The translations under genes and the position numbers were made by a program. Shown one piece after another: positions 1 to 12,700 of a stretch of DNA of 64,000 bases. The stretch is from the NCBI RefSeq assembly GCF_000151315.2, contig NW_011887299.1:207942-271941 (forward strand), given 5' to 3'. Below the pieces are notes generated by a model that searched no databases, was not told the origin of the DNA, and worked only from the letters and a program-made list of their open reading frames with translations. The first letter of the stretch is position 1. Each line of letters begins with the position of its first letter. The DNA is from Capsaspora owczarzaki ATCC 30864. Taxonomy: Eukaryota > Opisthokonta > Filasterea.

Positions 1-1632
1 TGGAACGTGGCGCGGCTGCTCTGGCCTTTTCGGAGGTTCGCTCCCGCGGCTCCTGGCACCACTGGTTGCTCCTCGGCGATGAGCAAAGTGGCGCAAAGTG
101 TTGCGCAAACGGGGGGAGTACCGCTCAAAGTGCTCATCCACAGACTTGGTGACCAGTTCGACCACCCATCGATGCAGCGACGTGCCAGTCGCCGCCCGGG
201 CGATTTCAAAGGACGGGACGCGGTGTGACAGCGGTGGCTGCGAGGCTTCCTCTATGAGCTGCTTGATCGATGGCGGTGATGTACGCGCTCGGATGAGGGG
301 TCTTTTGGGTGTGGAATGGGCAAACCGACGGATGGCGCGATGATTGCCACCAGTGCTGCAGCCAGGTTTGTGGCAAGGCTGCTCGACGGCGGGTGATGTC
401 AGAGTCGTACGCGTGGTGCTTGGCCTCGGCAGCTGCTGCGTGGTCGTTGCATCATTTGCGTGGACGGCCTCTGGATCCGTCGTCGCCTCAGCCGGAACTG
501 TCAAGGGCTCCGACTCGGATGGGCAATGCGTCGCGGTGGTCGACCACTGAGACTCGCTGTTTTGAGGCAAGATGCTCTTGGGCTCTTCTGCGTGCACTTG
601 GTGGCCTCCAGCAGTGCCAATCAGGAGCGCGAGGGCGAGCGGACGAGTCTTGGTCGATTGCACAGCGCTCGGCGGCGGTGCAGGCTGGGTCGGACGATCA
701 AACACGAACGGATGAGCCCGCGTCAAATCATACCTGGTTGCTGCACCCACTTTACGAGTCGACTCATTTGCAATGCTTTTTGCAATCGAGACCCGAATGG
801 CTGGATTGGCTGCTGAAACAGGCGGAGGCTGACCAAAGCTGAAGCGCTTGGTCTCTGGCAATCCGCCCTCGGGTGTGTCGTCCTCAGAGAAGCTCAATTT
901 GCGCTTCGAAGACCGGAAGGCTCTCGTGTCTGACCGTCCTTCTGGACCACGCGCAGTTGAGGATACACGTTCTTTCACAGGAGTGTCCGACAGAGCTTCA
1001 ATTCCACGAGCTGCACCTGCCGGTAAAGTCTGGCCACCCGAAACCGCCGAGGCTGACGGCGAGGTCGGATTGGCATCACCGGGTGCAGCGAGGCTGTCCG
1101 CGCCATGCATGCTGCAGTGGCCTGTCGCAACGCAGCAGCTCGACAAAAGCTGTTCTATTTCCCGACGCTTGCCATTCTTGCCCGGATTGCGAGCCAGTGC
1201 TCGCAGCTTGCTCACCTCAGCTTGGCGGCGGTCGGCGACCACGGGACCAGTCTCCGCGGCAATCCGAGCTGCCGAGATGCAAGCCGCGTCAACGCCCACC
1301 CGCGCACCCATGGCGACAAGATGTGCGCGCGTGCAGTGCAGCAGGAACGTGGGCAGCACTCCAACAATCTCGTGAAAGTAGTGGCAGCTCTTTTTCCGTC
1401 GGCAGTCGGTGCACCAGAGCAGCTTTGAGTTCTCGAGGCCAAACTCGCCGCGGCACAGCTTGAACCGACCCGAGACGGTCGTGAACAGCGGCACGCCGGC
1501 AACCGAATCCATCTTCGTCGCGCCGCCCTCGTGCGAACCACTGCGGAAAACGCTTGGCTTGGTGCGGCACGCTGTCTCGCGCGTGGTGGTTGTGGTGGTA
1601 GTTGTGGCTGGACGCTCGCTTGGCTCTTGCAT
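1..1632 (-). CDS. Uncharacterised Cys-containing protein, cut by left edge
   Basis: I found this frame by reading triplets: none of the 544 minus-strand codons from 1632 down to base 1 is a stop, and the frame leaves the window still open. The ATG at 1632-1630 follows an in-frame TGA five codons upstream, so it is the likely start; a second ATG lies at 1512. A Thr-rich stretch (about residues 10-17) is followed by a Cys/His segment (about residues 59-82) with the pattern C-x(14)-C-x2-C-x5-C-H, which could bind a metal. The middle is low-complexity and Ser/Pro-rich. The visible C-terminal part is helical and basic, beginning near HRWVVELVTKSVDEHF. I do not recognise the family. An intron with a GTGAGC donor near 1216 cannot be excluded. 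That the frame is coding is fairly sure; its function is unknown. Confidence 0.6.
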   Translation of the reverse strand, partial: MQEPSERPATTTTTTTTRETACRTKPSVFRSGSHEGGATKMDSVAGVPLFTTVSGRFKLCRGEFGLENSKLLWCTDCRRKKSCHYFHEIVGVLPTFLLHCTRAHLVAMGARVGVDAACISAARIAAETGPVVADRRQAEVSKLRALARNPGKNGKRREIEQLLSSCCVATGHCSMHGADSLAAPGDANPTSPSASAVSGGQTLPAGAARGIEALSDTPVKERVSSTARGPEGRSDTRAFRSSKRKLSFSEDDTPEGGLPETKRFSFGQPPPVSAANPAIRVSIAKSIANESTRKVGAATRYDLTRAHPFVFDRPTQPAPPPSAVQSTKTRPLALALLIGTAGGHQVHAEEPKSILPQNSESQWSTTATHCPSESEPLTVPAEATTDPEAVHANDATTTQQLPRPSTTRTTLTSPAVEQPCHKPGCSTGGNHRAIRRFAHSTPKRPLIRARTSPPSIKQLIEEASQPPLSHRVPSFEIARAATGTSLHRWVVELVTKSVDEHFERYSPRLRNTLRHFAHRRGATSGARSRGSEPPKRPEQPRHVP

Positions 1633-3925
1633 CAATGATCTGTTTCAGTTGCGTTGTTGTTTTGCATACAAAAGTGAATCATCGGCGTCGTCGACTGATT
1701 TGTCGCGGCTGAGGCAAGCACGTCCACTCTTCAATGAGCACTCGTATGGGATGATCCACGCGACACACACGAAAAAAAAAAAAGAAGAAAAAAATCAAAC
1801 AATACACCAAAAATACACTACAAGGCGGCGTCGACCCTTTTAAGGCAATGACACGCCAAAATACCCATCAAAGGACTTAAAGAACGTGCGTGATTCAAAT
1901 TAAGCATTAAAAATGAGAGCAGGAATCAGAAAAGAAAAACCGGATGTGCATTGATCCGAGGACGATCATTGGGTGTGATGCGGGGAATTAAAAAAAAAAG
2001 AAAAAAAAGCGGGGGTGCTTTAGTGATCGGCTCCTGCCGTTCACCAGCACGCACAAAGCCTCCCCCACCCTCTCCACCCCCACCTCTGTCGTCGAGTATC
2101 TGGCAGTGGCAGAAGACCATGCGATCGTCTGGGGAATCGAGACAGTGGAGTGCGAGGAAGCGTCGATCGGACCACAAACAACAGCAATCTGTCAAATCCA
2201 TTCACTCACACAGTTGAGGAGATCCCGTTTGCGTTTCAGCTTGAGGCAAGTTGTGCTCTCGTTCGCCGTCAATCAAAGTGGAGGAAGAGAGGTGTAGGAG
2301 GGCACTTGATGCGGGAGGTTGCAGAAAATCAAACAACCAACACGACAACGGCCCGAAACAAGATTGAAAGAAGAAAAATAAAAAGCGAGAAGAAAAGAAA
2401 AAAAGGAAGGCGAGAAGAAAGAAATAATGCCCACAGCAAAATCTGTCAGAAGAAAGGAGTGGCCAAAAGACATGCTTGAGTGGGAAAATACGTATCCGAG
2501 ATTTCATAAAAACGGAATCCGAGCGAGGTTCAGACACAAGAATCAGCATCGGCACGGGTTTTAAGGCTCGGCGGAAGACAGCTGGAGCAGCAGACCGCGC
2601 GCGAGACGTAGCAACTCGGACGCATAAAGAAGGGGGGGGGGGCTTGGAGCCGCGTCGCCGAAACGGCAGAGACTTGCTTTTGACAGTTGACAGTTGACAG
2701 GATCAACAATGGCAACTTGCGTGGATTCCGTCACGCCTTTGGCGACTGAGCAAGTTGGATTCAGCGTGCGTCCTTCTTCTTGTCCAGCGGGCTGATAAAA
2801 AATTACATGCGATCTTGCTCTGCCGTCGACCAATAGGTGGCTCATCCTCTGCTCTTTCACAAAGCAAAAAAAAACTGGTGAGTTTGGTGTTGGAAAAAAC
2901 GTCAAAAAAACGTCAAACGAAAAAAGAAAGCGTCAAAACAAGAAAATGAAAAAGTCGTGCGACGTAAACGAAAGCCTCGCGTGTGGCCGGGAATAGCCCA
3001 GAGTGCGCTCCAGACAGCATGCAGCAGCAGGGTGTGACCGGACACGGCGGCTCGTGGTCGAGGCAAGGAGAGGACTGCTGTGCAGCGTCACACAACACCA
3101 CCAGCGAGCCCACACAGTCCTCCGTCCACGAGCTGGCATTCTGAGTCAGTGTGAGGACCTCGCACCTGGCTCATACTTGCACCCTTCGCAGGCATAGGCT
3201 GGGGCTTCTGAACTTGTGCCCCTCTCTGCGCTGACGAAGGGAGAATCGCGACATTCAGTCGACGACGTCTCGATTTCTGTCTCTGTTGATGGTGGAGTCG
3301 CTTGGTGCAGCATGAACACGACACCACAGCAGCGCTCCCAGCTCATCTCGAGCGATGATTGTCATGGGCTGCGAGTGTGTGACAGACATCATGAGGAGGC
3401 GCAGGAGAGAGCGAGCCCACCAAGTTCACGCGCGACACCGAAACCATCCCAACCATTTTCCACGCTCCAGGGTGTCGTGAATCACCCCGCTCGATGCGAG
3501 CAGCAGCTGTTCATGAACACGCCTCTGAGCGACGTTGTCACTCGGCTGAGATGCACGCTGAGATGCAAAATTGTGCGGGGGTTGAGGACCCCCAAAACAC
3601 AAAAAGGACAAATCGCTCACCTCACCAAATGTGCTGCCGCTCGAGACTGGAACGGTGCTGAGGCCACTGTCCGTATCGGTGATGGGACTTTGTCCACACA
3701 CGGCACGAAGGATTGAACGACCTTGGTTTTTTTGAGGCATGGCGAACATGCATGGAGACAACAGGACTGCTTGACGAACCGTGTTTACGTTGCATCTTTT
3801 TGGGGGCCGAACCGCGCTCGTCAGCATCCGCGCCATCCTGAGTGCCCAAGCCAATTCAAGTCAGCGCCATCCTAGTTCCAAGTCGGCGTCATCCTGTTGT
3901 GTTCGAGTCGCGCACAAAATCCTCA
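1633..3925. other. Intergenic, low complexity, no convincing gene
   Basis: About 2.3 kb with poly-A and poly-purine stretches (near 1771-1800, 1988-2010, 2360-2410), a G run at 2631-2641 and several short open frames on both strands. None has a recognisable protein or a coherent exon chain. The first few hundred bases are probably the promoter of the leftward edge gene. Confidence 0.5.
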
Positions 3926-4213
3926 ATGAGCAACCGCGCAACATTTCGCGCCTTCCTCGACCGGCAGCGTCCATCTGCCTCTGCTGCCACCGCTCGCCTC
4001 AATTGGTTTTGATTGAGCGCGCTTCTCGGCGTCTCCAATCCAATGCGACGACCATGAATTGCCGCACGCAGCCATGGCCACGGAGTCGTCGTGCCACAGC
4101 AGACCGCGTCAACGACAAGGAGCGATGGCGACATCTCAACTTTGGCGACGGACGCTTGGCACACCCACAAGGCGTGCCCCATCCTCAATATCCGGCTCGC
4201 CCGCATGGTGTGA
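3926..4213 (+). CDS. Possible small two-exon gene, unknown
   Basis: Candidate exons 3926-4005 and 4072-4213 give a 73-residue protein starting MSNRATFRAFLDRQ and ending NIRLARMV. The 66-bp intron has a GTTTTG donor and a GCACGCAG acceptor, and phase 2 closes to an in-frame TGA. The N-terminus is basic and Ser/Ala-rich, as in some mitochondrial leaders. I recognise no family, and a phase-consistent pair of short exons can arise by chance. It is reported because nothing else explains this stretch. Confidence 0.25.
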
Positions 4214-4793
4214 GATTTTGAAAAGCGGCTGCTTCATCGGGAGCCTGTCATCGTAGTGCGAGGCAGCCTTTCGCTGGCAAAGCAGCGAGACACGAGAAAA
4301 TGCCAGTTTTGAACCCAGCGCTCAACGAAACAAACTGTCGTTCGCCACGACATACAGTACAGCCCCAAGTACCGTGCATGAAGCTCATGCCGAGTTGCTG
4401 TGGGAAAATGATATGAGCATGCTTGGATCATGAAACAAGAAAGGCCAAGCTCTTGCGGGACCAAAGATGCAGTGAATGAAGCAAGACGCAATGGAAACAA
4501 CGACTGCGTCGTTGCGTTTTACACTCACTGTTGTTGGCTCATTAACGAGATGCCATTGCAAGCATGCTTGTGTTTGATGCTCATGTTGAGAATATGAGCG
4601 AGGTTGAAGTCCTAACTGCTGTTCAGGCAATCCCGCCCTTCTTTTTTTTTTTTTTTTTTTTTTTGGCTTTTTTTGTTTTTGTTTTTCCTCGAAATGTCCG
4701 TCTGTAGTCTGTCGATTGAAATCAACAAGAAACAAAGAGATGCACATTTATTTGACAAAAGATTGCAAAAAGCCAGCCCATTCTATCCAAGTC
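4214..4793. other. Intergenic with poly-T tract
   Basis: About 580 bp between the doubtful small gene and the 3' end of the dynactin gene. It holds a T tract of about 24 bases near 4641-4664, followed by further T-rich sequence. On the minus strand this is A-rich sequence downstream of the dynactin stop codon. I see no gene. Confidence 0.5.
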
Positions 4794-7700
4794 CTACTGG
4801 ACGAAAACGGCGTGCAGGCGCTCAAACTCGCGGCTATCCAACTTGACAGTTTGTGGAGCCTCCGGTCGTCCAGCGCTGGGGATGGTGAGCTTGCCAATCT
4901 TGACCACATTGAGCTGTGTTTGGGTGGGAAGAGATTCACGAACGGATGAGCAACCAACTCGGAAAAGAGCAACACAAAACAAAAAAAAAAAAAAAAAAAA
5001 AAAATTCGCTCCTTTTACCGAGTGGGAAAGATCTGGCCGCGCAAACGAACCAAACGAAGAAGGTGCAGCCGCTCCGGCAACTTCCGTCAGAATCGCGTCT
5101 GCAGCTCGGGCAGAAAGCTCAGACGTGAGACGCTGAAGCGATGCCAGTTGAACCAGCGGGTCTGCGACGGCAGGTTTGCCAGCACGCTCGGCCACGCGAA
5201 CAACTCGCACCGAGGTGGACACATTTTGAATACTCTGCAAGCACAGGTGCAGACAAACAGCATGAGCAATCATTCCTACACTGCCACCCCTCCCCTATGT
5301 GTGTCGTTTCTACCTTAACAAGCTCGGACGCCTCTCGGGCAACGCTCGTAATCGTAGAAGGCGTCGGGGTGACGGACGACACGGAGACGGCGGCGGGAGA
5401 GACAGCGGCGTAGGTGCGCGGGACGGCGAGTGGCGGCAGTTCGGCCAGACTGAGCTTGGACGATTGGCCTTTGAGCGACGCGTTCTCCAGTCTGAGATGA
5501 CGCACGGCCGCCTCGAGAGCCTCGACCTGCGACTCGTACTTGCCAATGACAGACGCAGGAGCCATGGCCGCGGAGGCACCGGAGCCGCCATCGTGGGGCG
5601 CGCGACGAGGCGAGCCAAGCGGGCTGGCACCAAGACTGGGCAGACCAAGATCGAGACCGGTGGCAGGAGTATGGGCACCCGTCTGGCCGCCGGTTCCGGC
5701 GCTCGTCTTGCGGAGCGTTTTCAGCTGCCTCTGCAAGTCCGAAATGTCCTTCTCGTACACTTCAATGTCGGTGTGCAGTGCTTTGACGGTGTCGTCCAGG
5801 CGCTTGACCTGCTTGTTTGCAGCGTCCAGTTGCGCCTTGGCATCCTCCAAACGATCACATTCCGATTTAAGGGACAGGACACGCTTTTCGAGCGTCTCGG
5901 CCCGCACATGCGAGTCGCCGAGCTCCTTCTCCTTGACCTTGAGCGCCGTCAGAGTAGCGTGCAGCTCTTCAGACTTGGCGGCCAGTTTCTCGCGGAGTTG
6001 GGACGCCTCGGCAGCCTCGTCCTTGAGAATCTGTGCGCGGTACAGCCATGGTGCAACAGTGTTGGTGCCTGTTGGGGATGCAGTGATGGCAGATGTGTCG
6101 TCGAGGTCACCGCGCTGGAGCGCGGCGAAGAGCTCACCGAGAGCGGCAGCAACGGCACCAGCTTCGGCAGCCAAGTGAGCAACCGCGGCTGAGCCGTCGC
6201 TTGTTGCCTCGCCCATGTAGCGCTGCACAACATCGCGGATGCGATCTCCCCAGTTGTCGAATGCCAGTGGCAACTGATCGGCAACCGGCGCCGAGGCATC
6301 CACGCCGACGGCGAGGGCTTGGGCCAGTTCGTCGAAAAGAGCGGCCAGCAGGCCGGAACGCTGACCGAGCAAGGCAATCTTCTCGCGTTGCCCGTGAGGG
6401 AGTGCAATGCGCGCCTCGGTGCCCGTACTTGAGGCGGACGCACTAGCAGCAGCGGTGGCAGGCGTCGAAGCGGCCGCCGAGGGCATTTTGCGGACAATTC
6501 GGCGAGCAGCGTCGCGCGCCTGCGTGAGCTGGTCGACAGCCTGGACCAAAATGCTCGAGATGCCCTGTGCAATGGCGTCCGAGCCACCGTTGGGTGCAAT
6601 GTGAATCAAGGACAGGATGGCAGACGCGCCATGCAGCGCGCGGTTGCAGCAAATGTCGATCGTCTCGCAACGCCACTCGAGCACATCACCATCGCTCAGA
6701 TTGGTCAACAAGGACGATGCAGGGGACGAGTAGAGGACACCAGAGCTGCCTTGTGGTTGTTGTGGTTGTTGGTGTTGTTGCTGCTGCTGCTGCGGCATGC
6801 TGGACAGCTGCAGACTCGAAGGCGAAGGGGTCAGACCAGAGGCCGTGCTTGAGCTCGGAAGGTACGACACGCCAAGATATGAGAGCTGGGCAATGGACTT
6901 GTCAATGCCATCCAGCGGAACCACATCCGTCAGCTGCTCTCGCTTGAGGAGCTCGAGAATGGAGTCCAGCTTGCGCTCGTGCACAACCAGCTCAGAGTGC
7001 ATAAAGCCAAGCTTGAGATACAGCTCAACCTCGCAGGAGCGAAGCATTTGCGAGAAGCGCGCAAAAATGTGCTGCAGATCGACCAGACGAGCAAAGAGTC
7101 GGTGGGCGAAGGAGGTGGACTCGCGACGCACCAGCGTTTGCACGGACTGAGCATGGTTTGAGCCGGAAGCCTGCTGTTGCTCCAGTCCGTCGCGATCGAG
7201 ATGGAATTGCTGGCGCACCTGTGACATGGCCATCTGGGTTTTGAAATGCAGACGGTGGAACAACAGGACGGTGCACACGCCGTCAAACTCGGATTTGAAG
7301 AAGGACTCGGGCAGGAAGGAACGCAGCATGGTGGCCATTTCGGTTGCTTGCATGGCATCGAGACGCCGCAGCTCCAGATCCACGGCGCGGGCGTGCGCTT
7401 TGGAGGCGCTCGACTGCAGTTGCATGTTCAGGCTCAGCAATGACTGAGACTGCGTCGCAAGCTCGCGCGACTCCTCCTGCTGAGATACCTCGCGACGACG
7501 GAGCTCAGACATGTCTGCCTGCAAGTCACGCAGCAAGTCGCGGTACTTGCCAATCGAGGCCTCCTGATCGGCAATCGTCTCGTTGGCCGACTCGAGCGCG
7601 CGGGACAGCTCGTGCACGCGGACGCTGAGGCTGTCAATCTCGCCCTGCAGCTGGCGTTCCGATGCAACGTGGTTTTCCTCCAGCTCATCGGCAAGATCGC

Positions 7701-9319
7701 GAAGGGCCTCCAGATCGTACAGTTGCTCGTTCAAAATGTGGACGCGCTCTTCGAGATCGAGATTGGCGTTCGTCAGCTTCTCCACCATGTCGGAGACCCC
7801 CATGGCGTCATCGACGGCCTGCTTGAGCTCGACCACTTGAGATTCCAGATCGGCGACCTCTGCGGAAAGCTTCGTGTTGCGCTCGCGCAAATCAGGCACG
7901 GATGCAGCCTCCTTTTCCAGCACTGTCACCTTGGCGGTGAGCTCGTGCTTTTCCGCCGCCGCCATGTCCCTCAATTTGACGAGGGCCTCTTTGAGACGCT
8001 CGTTGTGAGCCTCCAGCTGCTTGGTCTCTGCAGACGTGGGCCGGCGTGCGGCTCCGTCACCAGCAGCCGCCTGCTCCTCCTGCTCGCCGCGCAGAATAGC
8101 CAGATCGAGATTGAGCTCTTCGATGCGCTCCTTCAGCCCCTCCACCTCGGCCTGCATGGAGTCGCACTTTTCCTCGGCCATCTCCTTGTCGAGCGTGGCG
8201 AGCTCGGTTGCATCGGAAAGCTCGGCCACCTCGCTCGTCAGCTTGTCGCGCGCCTCGGTGGCTTCCTTGGCCTCGCGTCGGGCCTCCTTGAGCTGCTGCT
8301 GCAGCTCGTGCTGTGCGTGCGCCCACTTTGTCTTGTACTCTGTCATCTGGTCGTGCAACGCGCGGTACTTTTCCAGCTCTTTCATGCGCTCGCGGTCTTC
8401 TGCGCGCTTGGCCTCCAGAGATGTGACCTTTTCGCGCAACAAGAAGACTTCGCGGTCTGTGCCAGGGTGAGTAGGTGCAGTGGAGGCAGACGCGGCGGAG
8501 GTGTCTGAGGCGGTGGCGGGGGCGGTGGCTGCTGCCGGAGTTGGCGCAGCTGGTGTACGCAAAGTCGATGTAGCGGCAGCTGCGGCAGGGGTAGGCGCAG
8601 GAGCAGCAGCTGCAGGAGTAGGTGCAGCAGCAGAAGCAGCAGCTGGCGCGGGAGTCGCTGCAGCAGCAGCAGCAGCAGCAGTCGGTGCTGACTTTTCCTG
8701 AATGCACGAATCCAAAGTCATGACAAGTGTGGCATCGTCAGCGCTCTGCAGCCATCCATCATTGATGCTTGGGAAGCTCATCATACTCTCTTACCGGAGT
8801 CGGCACAATGGTCACTTGAGTATGACGGACAAACACGCCGTGCAGCTCCTTGCACTTAAAGTACACCTTGCCTGTTCATTGTTTTTGGTTTTTGACATAG
8901 ATGAACAAACAAAAAGATGCATCTGTGAGTGACGGGTCGCGCGGTTCATTGGGCTTGATGCCTGGAATTGCACTGCATTGAGATTTGAGTGATTCAGATT
9001 GGGAGATTGGTAGATTGGAGCGGCGATTCGCTCGCCTCGTCACAACCCCTCAACCCCACATTCAGATCCTCAACAAACGCAAGCACACGGTGGAACGCAG
9101 CGCTTGACTCGAGTTCCGCGCAGGTCAGCGGCTCAAACGCTCACCTTGCACAGATCCGTCATTTTTGCCGTCGCCGTCGTCCAACTCGACTCCGACCCAC
9201 CAGCCGGCAGCGAAGGCCGTGGTGCCCCAGAAGCGAACCCAGCCGAGCTTGCCACGGAGCTCGACGCGCTGGCCGACCTCGAGCGCGGCGGCGTCAGGCG
9301 GAGGAGCTTCAGTTGCCAT
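4794..9319 (-). CDS. DCTN1: Dynactin subunit 1 (p150Glued)
   Basis: Five coding exons on the minus strand: 9319-9145, 8871-8795, 8697-5314, 5234-5019 and 4913-4794. Phases close to 1323 residues; human DCTN1 has about 1280. Exons 1-2 encode an N-terminal CAP-Gly domain with the microtubule/EB-binding GKNDG motif (about residues 50-55). A low-complexity Ala/Pro/Thr hinge begins exon 3. Long coiled coils follow, flanking the conserved dynactin domain, marked by MLRSFLPESFFKSEFDG. The last two short exons give the conserved C-terminus containing VKIGKLTIPS. p150 is the large arm of dynactin, linking dynein and cargo to microtubules. The start ATG at 9319 opens the CAP-Gly exon directly. A Gln-rich insert lies in the middle of the protein. 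The domain order leaves little doubt. Confidence 0.93.
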
Positions 9320-9749
9320 TCAATGCAAAAGCAGCAAAAAGGCCCAAAAAAAAAAAAAAAAAAAAAAAAAAAAACAAGAATGAATGAATTGAACTGGAAT
9401 TGAAATCGAAAGTAAAGCATCGTCAACAAAATCGCAAAGTGGAGCATGCTCGAAATGTGCGGATGAGGACTTGTACTGAAGAGGGAGTCAATGAATGAAA
9501 AGGGGTGGGGGAAGTGATTGATTGGAACAAAATTGCAGCTGGACGATTCTGAGTTTTTGGAAGCGACGTTCTCAACGGTCATGCCGCACTGTGATGAGAC
9601 AAACATGGTGCAAAGAGTCTGAAGAAGAAGAAGAGGAGGAAGAAGAAGAAGAGACTGAATTACTGAATGTGACACTGAAAACTACACAAAAAAACACACA
9701 CAAAAAAAAAACACAACACACACACAAACAAACAACCAAAGCTGCTTGC
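9320..9749. other. Intergenic, dynactin 5' side to ABC gene 3' side
   Basis: About 430 bp between the dynactin start codon and the stop codon of the ABC transporter, both on the minus strand. It contains an A tract at about 9347-9374, close to the dynactin start, a GAAGAAG-rich stretch at 9622-9652 and CA-rich sequence to 9735. It is probably the dynactin promoter plus the ABC 3' UTR. Confidence 0.5.
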
Positions 9750-12700
9750 TTAGCGCTTCAACGCAGAGTAGAAGCGCATGCCAAGGATGACAAGGAGGGA
9801 AAGACCAGCATAGTAGCCAAGCAGGATGCCAAAGTCGCCCCATTCTGTCAATCCGAACAAAAACACAAGGTGAGCAACAACCGTTGCGACAAAACCAAAC
9901 CCTGGCAGAAACTGTTCACGCCACTTCTCGCATCAGCCACTTACTGCGATCCTTCAAATCGAACGCATTCAAGATATCTTGACCATCGTTCATTCTGCAA
10001 AAGTAGTTCACTTCGGTGTAGTTGTACGGATTGTAGATCGGAATGGCATCCGAGCGGTCGCAGACGAACGCCTTGCCCTGGAACTCGTTCAAGGCCAGGG
10101 ATTCGACAGCGTACACCATGTAGTTGCAGTAGGCAAACCAGCGCCAAATCCAAGACATGGACTCGATGGGAATCAAAAAGCCAGCCAGCAGGAACTGCCA
10201 AACAAGAACGAGTGCGAAACAGCAAAAGTCAATCGGACGAAAAAAACGAAAGTGCCGGCGGAGATTGAAGCAAAATACACTTACAAAGAACGTCGAGAAG
10301 GTCGGGGCAATAACGTTGGCCACTGCCTGGTTGGCAGAGTACACGGCAACCGTTTGGGCAAAGGTATTGGCGCACAGATACGTGACAAAGAAGATCAGGA
10401 GGAAGAAGAAGAAGCTGCCCGCCTCCGTGCTCAAATTAGTCATCCAGTAGAACGGAACGACAAAGCAAACCAGGTAGACGACATGGAACGGGTACTCGCA
10501 AAGCAGCAAGCTAATCGACATGGCTGACGCACGGTACGTGCCACTCGCTTTCTCGCGATAAAACACTGCATGACGGGGGCAAAAAAAAGAAAGAGAGCGG
10601 CCCATCAATACTCATCGACAATGCGAACACCCGAATTGATCTGCAAAAGCCAACCACTCACCAGCTCGCAGCTCCAAAATGTCACCCATGGAGGACTGAG
10701 AAATGAAAGCCATGAAGACCAAACCAAAGAAGATCATACCAATGCGACCCGTGGCACCAACTACGGACAAGAATGGTCAGACACAAGTGAGGCGACCGGG
10801 ATTCATCACAAACCACAAAAACCCAAACCAAAAAGAAAAAGAAAAACACAGCAGTGCCCAACCCTCTCACCTTCATTGTACTCGAGCTGCCAGAACAACG
10901 AACCAAGCACAAGCGACATGAAAAGGTAGGTCACGAGTCGGGTCTTGAAAAGCGTGGGATTGCGCCACGACATGAGCCACGTGCGAGTCATCACTTGGGC
11001 CAGCTGCGTGCGGAAACCGGTCGCAAACATGGCGTCCTCAAAGTGCGGTGGCTTGACGTCCGGGGTGCAGACACCACTGGCGAGGGCGTCTTTGACCTTG
11101 CGGCATTCGCTCGACTCGCGCCACTGCGCAGCACAGTCCACCTCTTTGGTCTCGCAGACAGTGTCCAGCACCCAGTCGGCCACGTTGCGGTCGTGCTGGA
11201 ACTCGATTCCGAACTTGGCCTTGACGTACGCGAGCAAGAGCGCCGAGCGTTCGCCGACGGGGCCGAAAAACACTTGATGACCGCCCTTTTTGAGCAAAAG
11301 CAGGTGGTCAAACATGCCAAAGATTTCCGCCGAAGGCTGGTGGATGGTGCAGATGACGGCACGGCCGGTTTGGGCAATCTGCCGGATTTTCGACATGACC
11401 AGGGCAGCACCGAACGCGTCCAAGCCGGATGTCGGCTCGTCCAAGAAGAGCAGTGGCGGATCGGCAATCAGCTCGACGGCGATGGTCAGCCGCTTGCGCT
11501 GCTCGGGTGAAAGGCCGCCCGAGCTGATGGTACCAATCAGATCGTTGGCAATGTCCTCCATGTCCAGCTCGTACATGACCTTTTCCACGCGGGCTTGCTT
11601 TTCTTCGATGGAAATGGACTCGGGCAGGCGGCACATGGCGGCAAACGTGATGGCCTCCTTCACCGTGTGAAGCGCAAAGTGAATATCCTGCTGCTCGCAG
11701 TAGCCAGAGATGCGCTTGAAGAACACGTTGCGCGGACCGCCGTTGATCTTGATCGAGCCGGTGGTTTGACCGCTAGTCTTGCGATCGGCCAAGACGTCCA
11801 AAAGCGTCGTCTTACCAGCGCCAGAAGGACCCATCAGAGCCACCAAGGTACCGGGCTTGACATAGCCGTTAATGTCCTGCAGCAGGGTCTTGGTGAAGAC
11901 CTTGTTGTTCTCATCCTTGGCCTGGACGTCGTACTTGAGGTCGCTAAACTCCATAAACGCCTTTTGGTTGGGCTGCAGGCGAGCGACGACGGCAGAGTTC
12001 GCGGTGGCCGCAGCGGTGGAGGCGGTGCGGCCCTCGTCCATCAGTTGTTGCGTTTGATCGAGGAGGTTTTGCGCAAAGACGGCGTCTGTCTCGCGACGCT
12101 CGAGCATCTTGCGGGCAAGCAGCGCGCGGCGCCGAGTGAGAGACTCGGCATCCTCAAAGTGCGGGTTGTGTGTGCTGAACTCGCGCGAGTACTTGATGCA
12201 AAAGAAGGAAATGAAGAGCCAAACAAGCCAGTAGACATAAATGATGATAATGTCCCAATGGTACCACGTGTCACCGAGTTGCGCACCGAGGGTGCCCAGG
12301 TAAGCGTCGCCTGTCGGAAGCGGGCAGACCTGGGTGCCGTTAAACCCACCAGCCGAGAATGGCAGGTTGAACAGGGGATTGTTCGCCGGCGGAATCAGCT
12401 CGTCCGCGTCGCACTCCAGGGTGCGTCCCATAAATTCATTCATCGCAAGGCCTTCGTACGAGTAGTGCATGGGAGAAATCCAGTACATCCAAATCCAAAA
12501 GTTCCGAATCGCCGATGGCGGGAGCAAGAAACCGTTAAAGATAAAGTACAAGACGACTGACGACGGGATGATGGCGTTGGCGAGGTTGATCGAGCTGTGT
12601 CATCCCAAAAGAGCAGCGAGGGAGCAAAAAAAAATGAGAAATCGGCGGGGAGCAAAAAATGAGAAAGGACGAAAACGCAATGGCGTCGTGCTCACGCAAG

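Noticed and set aside
3426-3854. 143-codon minus-strand frame with a possible internal intron
   Set aside because: MPQKNQGRSIL with GTGAGC and CTCAG boundaries looked gene-like, but I could not extend it to a longer exon chain without stops and saw no family signal.
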